A program made the translations under genes and the position numbers. From the NCBI RefSeq assembly GCF_014196225.1, contig NZ_JACIDI010000011.1, forward strand, positions 18,091 through 82,090: a stretch of DNA of 64,000 bases, read 5' to 3'. The stretch is from Bacteroides pyogenes (GTDB lineage Bacteria; Bacteroidota; Bacteroidia; Bacteroidales; Bacteroidaceae). Shown one piece after another: positions 38,990-46,627 of this stretch. The first letter of the stretch is position 1, and each line of letters starts with the position of its first letter. The notes beneath the pieces are model-generated. The model was not told the DNA's origin, did not search any database, and was given only the letters and a program-made list of their open reading frames with translations.

Positions 38990-41737
38990 TTAAAATTTCA
39001 GGTTGGCTTCCATGCCGAAATAAGGTGAAACGGAGCGGTGAATCGTCAGTCCGTTTCTTTGGTAGTCGGGTGTATAATCCAATATCTTGTTGACAAACAA
39101 AGCCAGGTTGATGTGTTTGCCGAGTTGCTTGGTCGCTTTCAGGTTGATGATCATGGCAAACGGCACATCCTGTTCGGTGACAGAATATTCCTTGCGGACC
39201 AACCATTGGCGGACGGGATCGGTTTCGTCGGCATGAGTGTACGGATGCTTTTCGCCGTATTCGTCTACATACGCATAAGGCACGCGGCTTTTGGGCAACG
39301 TTTTCATTTTCGTAAACCACATGCACTGCGCCGATGTGGAAAAAGTAAGTCCCAACCGGGGCAGATAAGAGTCGATGATCAGATTCGTGTTGAATCTCTC
39401 TTGCCGGTTTCCGTCGTTGGATTCGTATATCCCGTAGTATGGATAGCGTTCGCCGTTCAGCACGATGGAGGGATGCTCCACAACCGGCGCATCGATGTTA
39501 TAGAGAGTGTTGAACCATGCTCCGTTCAGGGTGATTCTCGTGTTTATTTTCGGGATTCGTTTAGACTGGAACTGAAATTCAATCCCTTCTTTGTCTATCC
39601 TGCTTCCGTTTTTCGTTTGCCCGTAGCCGATAAGCATTCGTATCTCTTTGTATGGGAGTACGGAAGGATCGGGTGGGGCAGTCAACTTGTCGGGGTCAAT
39701 TCCGCTTGTGTCGTATCTTTTGTATGAGAGCGATTTTAAAGCAGTGTGGGTTCTGAACCCTGTGCGGCAAGATTCTCTGAAATAAGTTACCGACAGCCTG
39801 TTGCCCGCCCATACGACGTCGGCGCTCAATTCCCATTTCCTGTTTCGCGCCGCCCTCAGCCCCTGGTTTGCAGGACTCCATATATAAGTCATCAGATACA
39901 GTCTTCTGTAGTCGGGGTTGTTGTGGTAGTAGTTCATCTCTTCGATGTCGTAATATATCAAGCCCGGATACAGTTGTGCCATAGTAGGCGTTTTGGTCTG
40001 TATGCCGTATCCTCCTCCCACCGAGAAGGTCATTTCTTTGCCCACAACCATTATCTCAGGAAACTTCCATTTGGCGTTGACGCGCGGATCGGGATATATT
40101 TTGTTTTGCAAGCTGTATCCCTCGTTCAAACCGAGCATGGTATTGAAACGTATGCCTGCCAGCAAACTGAAAAGATGCTTCCCTGCCGGAATGGCTATCT
40201 TGTCTTCCGCATAGATCGAAAGCTTCTGCAGGGCGGGAATGTCTTTGTAGGGGCGGGGACGTCCGCGCATCGACGGGTTGACAGGGCGTGCGGAATCGTA
40301 CAACTCGCCTTTGCCGTAGTTCTTGTCGGCGGAGTATTCGGCTCCCGCAAGCAGTGAATGTTTCATTCTGAATGTCTGAAAACTGAAACTTGCTTTCAGC
40401 TTCAGGAAAGCATTGAAGGGTTTTCCGTCCACCGTCAGGTGAGCCAGATAATTGAAAGGAAGAAACAGGCCGTCGTGCTCGCCTTCTGTCATACTGTTGG
40501 GAACGGAAGAAGGCATATTCAGGTAGACGTTTTTGGTTTGCTTCAGTTTATCCAATTGCAAACAGAGTGAATTGCTTATTTCTATCGACTGTACAAAGCC
40601 CGGTTGCAGGGGTTTCCACCGAAACGTATTGCCCCATGCTATCCGGTTGTACGAAGAGCGGAACTTATCCTGCTTCTCGTCGGTGTCTATGTCTTTCTTC
40701 TCATTATCGAACGAGCCGCTGTAATCCAAATGGCTGTTCCACTCCAATAGCGAGCGGCGAACGTGTTTTTGAGACGAGAAGCGGAGAGAAGCTGTGAGGC
40801 GTTTGTAGTTTTCCATATTGTCCCTCGGATCGGTCTTGGAGTCGAGATAGTCCAGCGAGACGTTCAGGATATTCCGGTGATTGCGTATCGGGAACCCTTT
40901 CCCCGCATAGAACAGTTTGCTGAACTGGTCGCTTTTGAAGCGGGCTTCGAAAGGAGACGTTTTGCTTTTGCGGTGAATCTTCACCACTCCGCCGGTCAGG
41001 TCGCCGTATTCCGCCGAAGGGATTCCGCGTATCACCTCTACCGATTCGATATTGTCGGTAGGGATGCTTCGCATATCGATGCCTTTCGATACAAAACCCT
41101 GTTGCTTGGGTGAAACACTCGAAGCGCCCGGAGTAGCCTGCAAGTTGGCATCGCCGGAAAGCGGGATGCCGTCTACGACAAACGAAGTTCCCAACGAAGA
41201 TATATCGTAATGAGAAGAAGGAGCGCCCGCTTCGCGTATCCTGATCAGGTTGGCCGTCCCCATCGAAGGATCTTTGGCTATCCCTCCCGGAAGCAACTCC
41301 AGTAAATCGGAGAAACTGGTGGGCTGTAAATGTTCCATGGCGGTTCTGTCGATATGCGAAGAAGTGGACAGCCCTTTCGATTCGGAAGCGGTGACAACCA
41401 CTTCGTCGAGCAGGTTTTCGGCGGGAAGCATTCTGATATGGAGAGTAAGCGTTTGCTTCAACTCAAACGTTTGCAGAAAAGCCCGATACCCCACGTAGGA
41501 CACTTTCATTCGAAGCACGGAAGACGGCAGACGGAACCGGACCTTTCCGTTCAGGTCTGTGATGCCGGCATATTTCTTCCCTTCTTTGTCCGTCAACTCC
41601 ACCAATGCTGAAGGAAGAGACTCGCCACCGGTTTCATCGGTCACGGTTACAAATAAGGTATAGGTATTATCGATCTTTTGTCCAAACGCCGAATTCAAAA
41701 AGCATATATATATGATAATCAGCAGTATTCTGTTCAT
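38990..41737 (-). CDS. TonB-dependent outer-membrane receptor
   Basis: A 915-residue outer-membrane active transporter. Signal peptide about 1-19 (ending NSAFG); N-terminal carboxypeptidase-regulatory-like domain (about 25-105, with TDLNGKVRFRLP and VGYRAF); TonB box LLDEVVVTAS; plug domain with SFVVDGIPLSGD and SVEVIRGIPSAEYGDLTGG; then a 22-strand-type barrel ending MEANLKF. It is not of the SusC type and has no SusD partner. An upstream open frame up to 42217 is only read-through of the non-coding strand of the divergent gene. The ATG at 41737 follows a TATCTTTG box closely. First gene of a three-gene operon. Siderophore, heme, metal complex or cobamide are possible ligands. Confidence 0.9.
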   Translation of the reverse strand: MNRILLIIIYICFLNSAFGQKIDNTYTLFVTVTDETGGESLPSALVELTDKEGKKYAGITDLNGKVRFRLPSSVLRMKVSYVGYRAFLQTFELKQTLTLHIRMLPAENLLDEVVVTASESKGLSTSSHIDRTAMEHLQPTSFSDLLELLPGGIAKDPSMGTANLIRIREAGAPSSHYDISSLGTSFVVDGIPLSGDANLQATPGASSVSPKQQGFVSKGIDMRSIPTDNIESVEVIRGIPSAEYGDLTGGVVKIHRKSKTSPFEARFKSDQFSKLFYAGKGFPIRNHRNILNVSLDYLDSKTDPRDNMENYKRLTASLRFSSQKHVRRSLLEWNSHLDYSGSFDNEKKDIDTDEKQDKFRSSYNRIAWGNTFRWKPLQPGFVQSIEISNSLCLQLDKLKQTKNVYLNMPSSVPNSMTEGEHDGLFLPFNYLAHLTVDGKPFNAFLKLKASFSFQTFRMKHSLLAGAEYSADKNYGKGELYDSARPVNPSMRGRPRPYKDIPALQKLSIYAEDKIAIPAGKHLFSLLAGIRFNTMLGLNEGYSLQNKIYPDPRVNAKWKFPEIMVVGKEMTFSVGGGYGIQTKTPTMAQLYPGLIYYDIEEMNYYHNNPDYRRLYLMTYIWSPANQGLRAARNRKWELSADVVWAGNRLSVTYFRESCRTGFRTHTALKSLSYKRYDTSGIDPDKLTAPPDPSVLPYKEIRMLIGYGQTKNGSRIDKEGIEFQFQSKRIPKINTRITLNGAWFNTLYNIDAPVVEHPSIVLNGERYPYYGIYESNDGNRQERFNTNLIIDSYLPRLGLTFSTSAQCMWFTKMKTLPKSRVPYAYVDEYGEKHPYTHADETDPVRQWLVRKEYSVTEQDVPFAMIINLKATKQLGKHINLALFVNKILDYTPDYQRNGLTIHRSVSPYFGMEANLKF

Positions 41738-41761
41738 TTTCGGGCATTCTGTTTCGCGGTT

Positions 41762-41769
41762 CAAAGATA
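41762..41769 (-). promoter_or_regulatory. -7 box of the TonB receptor operon
   Basis: The minus strand reads TATCTTTG, 24 bp before the receptor ATG. A TTG on the minus strand (complement of 41790-41792) stands at -33 distance with 20-bp spacing. Confidence 0.65.
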
Positions 41770-41861
41770 CGCTTTCCTGTTTGCATACGCAATGGCAACT
41801 TATTGGTATAATGGAAGATAAAATAACAAGAGTTAGGTATGGAAGTATCATATATATATTG

Positions 41862-41869
41862 TAATTTTG
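41862..41869 (+). promoter_or_regulatory. -7 box of the OB-fold lipoprotein operon
   Basis: TAATTTTG lies 25 bp before the ATG at 41895. It faces away from the TonB receptor promoter; the two boxes are under 100 bp apart, so a shared operator is possible. Confidence 0.6.
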
Positions 41870-41894
41870 CAGTCGGAAATAAAAACGAAAGAAT

Positions 41895-42491
41895 ATGAAG
41901 AATATTAAGAAATTTTCACTTTTGACAGCCTTTACGGTTCTGACCCTTGTCGGAATTTCCTGCGGGAACAAACAAAAAAGCGGTGCGGCTGAATCGGTTT
42001 TGACGGAACAAACCGGAAACGCAGCTTTAGACGTAGACTCTTTGCTGGCAAATGCCGGGAATCTTGCGGGACAAGAGGTAACGGTGGAAGGCGTGTGCAC
42101 GCATACTTGCAAGCATGGCGCGAAAAAAATCTTCCTGATGGGAAGCGACGACACGCAAACCATTCGTGTGGAAGCCGGAGCTCTGGGAGCTTTCGATGCG
42201 AAGTGCGTAAATTCCATTGTACGCGTGAAAGGATATTTGAAGGAGCAGCGGATAGATGAAGCCTATCTTCAGGAGTGGGAAGCCCAGATAAACGCACAGT
42301 CTGAAAAAAAACACGGGGAAGGCGAAGAGGGGTGCTCCACAGAAAAGAAAGCCCGTGGCGAAACCGCCGCTACATCGGCGGACCGTATCGCAGATTTCCG
42401 CGCAAAGATAGCCGCCAACAAAGAGAAGAGCGGAAAGGATTATCTGTCGTTCTACTACATAGAGGCTACTTCGTATGACATTCAAGAGTAG
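41895..42491 (+). CDS. OB-fold-like lipoprotein with a C-H-C-H motif
   Basis: A 198-residue lipoprotein: lipobox GISC with lipidated Cys23. Residues about 45-125 look like a small OB-type beta barrel (LAGQEVTVEGVCTHTC, KKIFLMGSDDTQTIRVEAG, SIVRVKGYLKEQ). Inside it C68, H70, C72 and H74 alternate (CTHTCKHG), and further Cys are at about 103 and 144. This arrangement suggests metal or heme binding, or redox chemistry, outside the cytoplasm. The C-terminal third is charged and helical. The stop lies 17 bp inside the next gene. First gene of the plus-strand half of the divergent cluster. Confidence 0.75.
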   Translation: MKNIKKFSLLTAFTVLTLVGISCGNKQKSGAAESVLTEQTGNAALDVDSLLANAGNLAGQEVTVEGVCTHTCKHGAKKIFLMGSDDTQTIRVEAGALGAFDAKCVNSIVRVKGYLKEQRIDEAYLQEWEAQINAQSEKKHGEGEEGCSTEKKARGETAATSADRIADFRAKIAANKEKSGKDYLSFYYIEATSYDIQE

Positions 42492-43044
42492 CGATTTACG
42501 CAAGTGGAGCCGGATAATCCATCGTGACCTGTCGTTCTTCTTCTCCGGCATGCTGCTGATTTATGCCGTGTCGGGCATCGTAATGAACCACCGGGACACG
42601 ATCAATCCCCATTTTTCTGTCAGCCGCAAGGAGTATAAGGTAAACAAACCTCTTCCCGGCGAGCAGGAAATGACCAAAGAAAAGGTGTTGGAGCTGCTGG
42701 TCCCGCTCAAGGAGGAAGGCAACTATACGAAACATTATTTCCCGGATCGGGATGTGATGAAGGTGTTTCTCAAAGGCGGTTCCAACTTGGTGGTCAACGT
42801 GCGGACGGGCGAAGCGGTATACGAATCGGTTTCCCGACGTCCGATTATCGGAGCGATGGCTCGCTTGCATTATAATCCGGGAAAATGGTGGACATATTTT
42901 GCCGATCTTTTTGCCATAGGACTGATCGTCATTACCTTTTCCGGTATGCTGATGATCAAAGGCGGCAAAGGTCTGATAGGCAGAGGAGGCATCGAGCTGC
43001 TTGCCGGCATTCTGATTCCGCTGATATTCCTTTTCTTTTTTTGA
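42475..43044 (+). CDS. PepSY-associated transmembrane protein
   Basis: A 189-residue inner-membrane protein with the layout of PepSY_TM proteins: an N-terminal helix after RIIHRDLSFFFSG (about 19-38), a periplasmic loop of about 90 residues resembling a PepSY unit (KEKVLELLVPLKEEG, VVNVRTGEAVYE), and two C-terminal helices (about 140-160 and 170-189). H16, H39 and H132 (ARLHYNPGKWW) flank the helices, as expected for b-heme ligands in related reductase-type proteins. It overlaps the preceding lipoprotein gene by 17 bp, so the two are translationally coupled and probably act together. Confidence 0.8.
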   Translation: MTFKSSDLRKWSRIIHRDLSFFFSGMLLIYAVSGIVMNHRDTINPHFSVSRKEYKVNKPLPGEQEMTKEKVLELLVPLKEEGNYTKHYFPDRDVMKVFLKGGSNLVVNVRTGEAVYESVSRRPIIGAMARLHYNPGKWWTYFADLFAIGLIVITFSGMLMIKGGKGLIGRGGIELLAGILIPLIFLFFF

Positions 43045-43171
43045 GAAACGAGTGTACGAAGATTCCGTGCGCTGCTGTTGTTTTTTGAAATAATGGCAGC
43101 GTGTGCGGTCTTTTACGCTGATTTATCCGGGTTATACGGGATGAAAGAAAGAAGCATTCGGAGTTTCAAAA

Positions 43172-43255
43172 GTTTCCCTTGCGGGAAACAATAGTTTCCC
43201 CGTGGGGAAACTTTATTGTCCCACCGGGGAAACTTTTGTTTCCCCGGTGGGAAAC
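43172..43255. repeat. Cluster of GTTTCCC...GGGAAAC palindromes
   Basis: Hairpin 1 is GTTTCCC-TTGC-GGGAAAC (43172-43189); hairpin 2 is GTTTCCCC-GT-GGGGAAAC (43194-43211). A larger hairpin pairs CCCACCGGGGAAAC (about 43220-43233) with GTTTCCCCGGTGGG (43238-43251), and its right arm can also fold alone (43238-43255). The rest of the 43045-43418 gap shows no gene. The cluster separates the lipoprotein-PepSY pair from the ABC genes and may act as an mRNA processing or stability element or partial terminator. Confidence 0.85.
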
Positions 43256-43418
43256 TCGACGAACTCTTTATCTTTTCCGGCTTCTGTCTCGATCTTTCCG
43301 CCGTTCGGGATATTTGCCCCCTTTGCGAAGCGCGCATGCGTGTCCGTAACCGGGTGCGGCGACGGAAGTTGCCGATATGGCGGCTGTCGCGAACTAACCC
43401 TGTTTTTATTCATTTTGA

Positions 43419-44309
43419 ATGATGGAACCTATTATAGAATGCAAAAACCTGACCCATTATTACGGGAAACGGTTGATTTACGAGAATCTGAGTTTTCATG
43501 TACCGAAAGGACGCATCCTGGGGCTGCTTGGGAAGAACGGGACGGGCAAGACGACTACTATCAACATCTTGAGCGGTTATCTGAAACCCCGCTCCGGAGA
43601 GTGCCTCATTTTCGGGCAGAATATACAAACGATGGATCCCGCTTTGCGCCGCAACATCGGGCTTCTTATAGAAGGACACGTGCAGTATCAGTTCATGAGC
43701 ATTTCGCAAATCGAAAAGTTTTACGCTTCTTTTTATCCCGGGCAATGGAAAAAAGAGGCTTACTACGAACTGATGAACAAACTGAAGGTTGCCCCGCGAC
43801 AAAGAATCTCGCGTATGTCTTGCGGACAACGTTCTCAGGTTGCGCTCGGACTGATTCTGGCGCAAAACCCCGAATTGCTTGTGCTCGATGATTTTTCGCT
43901 CGGACTCGATCCCGGCTATCGCCGTCTGTTTGTCGACTATCTTCGCGATTATGCGCGGTCTGAAGGCAAAACGGTGTTTCTCACCTCGCACATCATTCAA
44001 GATATGGAACGGCTGATAGACGACTGCATCATGATGGATTACGGGAAAATACTGATTCAAAAGCCTGTGGACGCTTTGCTGAAAGAGTTGCGGAGATATA
44101 CTTGCCACGTTGCGGAAAGATACGAACCGGTCCCGACGGAGGGTTTCTACCATCCTTCCGTTCTTAGAAACACGCTGGAGTTTTTCTCTTTCCTCCCTCC
44201 GCACGAGGCGGAAAGGAGGCTGCATGATCTATCGGTCCCGTACTCCGGGTTACAGCACGAAACGGTGAATCTGGAAGACGCCTTTATCGGACTGACCGGA
44301 AAATATTGA
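43419..44309 (+). CDS. ABC transporter ATP-binding protein with non-canonical signature
   Basis: A 296-residue cytosolic ATPase. Walker A is intact (GKNGTGKTT, about 38-46). The signature reads MSCGQRSQ instead of LSGGQ. Walker B reads LLVLDDFSLGLD, with Asp where the catalytic Glu normally stands. The switch His is present (LTSHIIQDME). The C-terminal 70 residues form an extension found in ABC-2 exporters. Two ATGs are adjacent (43419 and 43422). It is followed 33 bp later by an ABC-2-like permease gene. Slow or regulated ATP turnover is an inference. Confidence 0.85.
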   Translation: MMEPIIECKNLTHYYGKRLIYENLSFHVPKGRILGLLGKNGTGKTTTINILSGYLKPRSGECLIFGQNIQTMDPALRRNIGLLIEGHVQYQFMSISQIEKFYASFYPGQWKKEAYYELMNKLKVAPRQRISRMSCGQRSQVALGLILAQNPELLVLDDFSLGLDPGYRRLFVDYLRDYARSEGKTVFLTSHIIQDMERLIDDCIMMDYGKILIQKPVDALLKELRRYTCHVAERYEPVPTEGFYHPSVLRNTLEFFSFLPPHEAERRLHDLSVPYSGLQHETVNLEDAFIGLTGKY

Positions 44310-44342
44310 TTATTTCAGTTTAAACATAGAAAATAGAAACAA

Positions 44343-45011
44343 GTGAACGCTATATTTTATAAAGAATGGATCAAGACACGGTGGTTTTTCCTGTTTTCCG
44401 TTGTCGTTATGCTCGGATTTTCGGGCTATTCCATGCTTCGCATCCACCGAGTAGCGGGGATGAAAGGGATTGCCCACGTCTGGGAAGTGATGCTGCAACG
44501 CGATGTTGTTTTCGTGGATTTGCTTCAATACATTCCGCTGTTGGTGGGAATTTTGATGGCAATCGCGCAGTTTGTGCCCGAAATGCAGCGCAAATGCCTG
44601 AAGTTGACGCTGCATCTCCCGTGTCCGGAATTGAAAATGATCGGATCCATGCTGCTTTCGGGGCTCATTCTCCTGCTGCTTTGCTTGGGTTCGGGCTTTT
44701 TGCTGATGTACATCTACCTGAGCGGAGTGATGGCGCCGGAGCTGAGAAATCATATTTTACTCACTGCTTTCCCCTGGTTTCTCGCAGGCATTTCCGCCTA
44801 CCTGCTGGTTTCGTGGATATGCTTGGAGCCGGCTTGGAAACGGCGTGTCGCCAATTTGGTTGTAACCGTACTGTTGCTGCGCGTTTTCTTCTTGTCTACC
44901 ACTCCCGAAGCATATACTCCGTTTATTCCCGCGCTGACAGTATATACCCTGCTTACGGCTTCTTTTTCATGGATCTCCGTCCTCCGGTTCAAAGCCGGAA
45001 AGCAAGACTGA
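44343..45011 (+). CDS. ABC-2-type membrane permease
   Basis: A 222-residue inner-membrane protein with six hydrophobic segments and a short cytosolic start (MNAIFYKEWIKTRW), the pattern of ABC-2 export permeases of the NosY/CcmB kind. A conserved-looking cytosolic patch (PEMQRKCLKLTLHLPCPE) follows the second helix. The start codon is GTG at 44343, chosen because no ATG is nearby and the frame begins there after the upstream stop. Partner of the preceding ATPase. Substrate unknown. Confidence 0.78.
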   Translation: MNAIFYKEWIKTRWFFLFSVVVMLGFSGYSMLRIHRVAGMKGIAHVWEVMLQRDVVFVDLLQYIPLLVGILMAIAQFVPEMQRKCLKLTLHLPCPELKMIGSMLLSGLILLLLCLGSGFLLMYIYLSGVMAPELRNHILLTAFPWFLAGISAYLLVSWICLEPAWKRRVANLVVTVLLLRVFFLSTTPEAYTPFIPALTVYTLLTASFSWISVLRFKAGKQD

Positions 45012-45035
45012 TTCCGGGTGTTTTGATTAATCATT

Positions 45036-46085
45036 ATGAAAAAACGAAGAATGAAACATTTTAGTACCCTACTGCTTTTTCTGACTGTTTGTTTTCTGCT
45101 GCTATGGCAATTGCCTTGGTGCTACAACTTCTTTGCGGCTAAACCCGGCAAGACGCCTTTTACGTTATATAGTACGGTGATCGGCGATTTTGCCATGATC
45201 GGGCATGAAGAGGAAAAGGGAATGATCAGGCGCGACCTCGCCGGACGTGTTTACACGCAGGCGCAATTCGACAGCATTCTGCCGATGTTTTACCTCCGCC
45301 AGCTGGTGGCCGACGACCGTTTCCCCGATTCTATACACGGAGTCGCCGTAACGCCGAAAGAAGTACAGATGGAAAATATAACCTTCCGCAGCGTTCCGTC
45401 GGAAGTCAATGCTCCCGTCATCGGACTTTACCCGTTGCTCGAATCGCTTTCGGGCAGGGTAGACCTGAAAATGCCGGACGATGTATTCCGGATTACGGGC
45501 AAAGGCATCGAATTCATAGATATGGCTTCCAATAGCGTGAATGTTTCAAAGAGTCTTCGGTTTACGGAGGCGATGAAGAAAAAAGGATTTCATTTCCCCG
45601 CCCGGGCAATTGCCGGAAACCCTACCGTAAAAAAAGAATACGACGAGGGCTATCTGGTACTCGACGCCGATTCGCGCCTGTTCCATCTGAAACAAGTGAA
45701 GGGACGTCCTTTTGTTCGTGCGGTGAATCTCCCGGAAGGAGTGGAGCTGAAGCATCTTTATGTAACGGAATTCAGGAACAAAAAAGTGTTGGGGCTGCTC
45801 AGCGGGGCGGATCACAGCCTCTATGTGCTTAACAACCGCACGTATGAAGTCGTCAAGGTGGGCGTCTCTTCTTTCGATCCCGAATCGGATGAGCTGACCC
45901 TATTGGGGAATATGTTCGATTGGACCATCCGGATATCGACTCCTCGTGAGGATCGTTATTATGCGGTCGATGCGAATGATTATACATTGATTAAATCTTT
46001 TGTCCGTTCCCGTTCCCGGAATTCGATACCCGGTTTGACTTTTACTTCCTACAAGGATAAATGGGTATATCCCCGTTTCGAATAA
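45036..46085 (+). CDS. DUF4857-type membrane-anchored protein
   Basis: A 349-residue protein with one N-terminal hydrophobic segment (about 10-26, TLLLFLTVCFLLLWQLPW) and a large extracytoplasmic region. Repeated beta-strand blades (YLVLDADSRLFHLKQV, GLLSGADHSLYVLNNRTYEVV, YYAVDANDYTLIKSF) suggest a beta-propeller-like half. The family name is recalled, not searched. It lies 24 bp after the permease gene and is last in the operon. The C-terminus VYPRFE-stop coincides with the start of a tandem DNA repeat that continues downstream. Confidence 0.75.
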   Translation: MKKRRMKHFSTLLLFLTVCFLLLWQLPWCYNFFAAKPGKTPFTLYSTVIGDFAMIGHEEEKGMIRRDLAGRVYTQAQFDSILPMFYLRQLVADDRFPDSIHGVAVTPKEVQMENITFRSVPSEVNAPVIGLYPLLESLSGRVDLKMPDDVFRITGKGIEFIDMASNSVNVSKSLRFTEAMKKKGFHFPARAIAGNPTVKKEYDEGYLVLDADSRLFHLKQVKGRPFVRAVNLPEGVELKHLYVTEFRNKKVLGLLSGADHSLYVLNNRTYEVVKVGVSSFDPESDELTLLGNMFDWTIRISTPREDRYYAVDANDYTLIKSFVRSRSRNSIPGLTFTSYKDKWVYPRFE

Positions 46086-46351
46086 AGGTTTCGGAGAGGG
46101 GCATCAACCTGTACGAACTGTACATTCCGGGTGTATCCTTGTTCCGAATGAACCATCTGGAAAGGGTTCGGCAGAAGATGAACGGCAATCTTGCGGTGCA
46201 TCCCTATTTCGAATAAAGGCTTCGGAGAGGGGTATCAACCTGTACGAAATGTACATTCCGGGTGTATCCTTGTTCCGAATGAACCATTTGGAAAGGGTTC
46301 TTGCACGAAATGAACGGCAATCTCGCGCGGTGCGTCCCTGTTTCGAATAAA
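46076..46351. repeat. Tandem repeat of 131 and 134 bp starting in the 3' end of the DUF4857-type gene
   Basis: Unit 1 is 46076-46206, unit 2 is 46207-46340, and a third unit begins at 46341 (TTTCGAATAAA). Each begins with TTTCGAATAA, which in unit 1 is the last codons and stop (Phe-Glu-stop) of the gene. In another frame unit 1 reads ...GINLYELYIPGVSLF... and closes with HPYFE-stop, close to the gene's own YPRFE-stop. This suggests the array came from repeated copies of a gene tail. Beyond it, 46352-46627 holds only the terminator. Confidence 0.85.
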
Positions 46352-46430
46352 CGTTCTGGGAAAGGAAAGTCGAGAAAGCATTTTAAAAGGCCTGTTTTTT
46401 TCCCGAAGAAATGTATTCTTCCTTAGAATG

Positions 46431-46490
46431 AAAAAAATGCGGATTTATCAATCGGAGTGGACAGCTCCTTTAGATTAATCCGCATTCTTT
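46431..46490. terminator. Bidirectional terminator between the DUF4857-type gene and glyA
   Basis: A 14-bp stem with one mismatch (46436-46449 with 46473-46486) and an inner GGAG/CTCC pairing. Seven A on the left (46431-46437) give a T-run for the minus-strand glyA transcript, and a T-rich tail lies on the right for the plus strand. Confidence 0.8.
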
Positions 46491-46627
46491 ATTTTCTTGC
46501 CGGCCGATCGGGCAGTAGGACTTATAGACTTTTCTTTCTCCGGCTTGCCACCTGTCGCACCGTGTTTGCCGTTCGATCAGGCTTTCCGTTCGTTTTGCCA
46601 AGCCGTTTGCCCGTTCGATCGTCAGGC

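Noticed and set aside
41738..42217. N-terminal extension of the TonB receptor frame
   Set aside because: It is the non-coding strand of the OB-fold lipoprotein gene. The signal peptide begins at 41737, 24 bp after a -7 box.
43165..43260. CRISPR array
   Set aside because: The GTTTCCC units are palindromes of unequal spacing with no unique spacers of constant length and no cas genes nearby.
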